A stretch of DNA of 26,294 nt, taken from positions 62,043 to 88,336 of the forward strand of contig BFEA01000426.1 in assembly GCA_003427395.1 (NCBI GenBank), written 5' to 3'. The notes under the pieces are model-generated. The model made no database searches. It was not told where the DNA came from and was given only the letters and a program-made list of their open reading frames with translations. The stretch's first letter is position 1; the number at the start of each line of letters is the position of its first letter. Source of the stretch: Chara braunii (lineage: Eukaryota > Streptophyta > Charophyceae > Charales > Characeae). Positions 26,173-26,294 of the stretch are shown here, one piece after another. A program made the translations under genes and the position numbers.

Positions 26173-26294
26173 ATGGCTGATTGGTTAACGGGGACCCCCA
26201 CTTTCAGCTCCTGAGTAACGGATCCAAAACTGAAATTGGGGATTTGTTCTAAATGGCATGACAAGTTGTCTGAAATTTTGGGCCTCTGTTAACC
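26173..26294. other. window end, nothing recognised
   Basis: No frame of note. TGGCTGATTGGTTAAC looks vaguely like a tRNA A box but no B box follows. Confidence 0.4.

Overview
The window is eukaryotic nuclear DNA made almost entirely of transposable elements and their decayed relics. I find no intact host protein gene. The evidence for a eukaryote is LINE-type and Ty3/gypsy-type reverse transcriptase relics, a tRNA-headed SINE with a poly(A) tail and target-site duplications (TSDs), U6 snRNA-derived sequences, TTAA-flanked MITEs, many microsatellites, and a 110-base run of N between an (AC)n and an (AG)n tract, as in a scaffolded assembly. The wording of the gypsy RNase H/integrase block and its chromodomain-like tail reminds me of elements from charophyte green algae such as Chara. 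That is an impression from memory, not a demonstrated assignment.

Layout. 1-204 is a 102-bp tandem repeat. 618-3190 (minus) holds two LINE relics. 3220-3406 is a TTAA-flanked MITE. 3486-4950 is a dispersed repeat (family R2) split by a solo LTR (3979-4899), and the uninterrupted R2 copy lies at 25712-26172. 5178-5423 (minus) is a possible exon. 5574-6615 has a (CTT)n tract, degenerate repeats and two A-tailed insertions. 6769-7850 is a second solo LTR. 7886-9066 is an unusually long tRNA-headed retroposon with a 17-bp TSD. 9248-11273 is a compound LTR with a tandem duplication of its 3' part, followed by the gap. 11552-14825 is mostly unrecognised but contains a tRNA-like relic, a SINE tail and a U6 snRNA pseudogene. 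14830-15565 holds three more MITEs around a SINE whose 3' end is U6-derived. 15610-16275 (minus) is a third LINE relic.

16381-22562 is a Ty3/gypsy element with a chromodomain-like C-terminus. Its 5' gag, RNase H, integrase and 3' LTR lie on the plus strand, while its gag 3' part, zinc knuckle, protease and reverse transcriptase lie on the minus strand between them, as if the middle had been inverted. 23203-24291 is a solo LTR of the same family with a CATT TSD. 24298-24397 is a SINE tail and 24600-25460 (minus) a fourth LINE relic.

How it fits together: the LTR copies at 4.0, 6.8, 9.2, 21.8 and 23.2 kb share one 3' half and all point the same way, so they are probably relatives of the gypsy element at 16-22 kb. 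The LINE relics represent the class of machinery that would mobilise the SINEs and the U6 retrocopy. Many coding defects are C-to-T or G-to-A transitions, as expected for methylated, silenced repeats.
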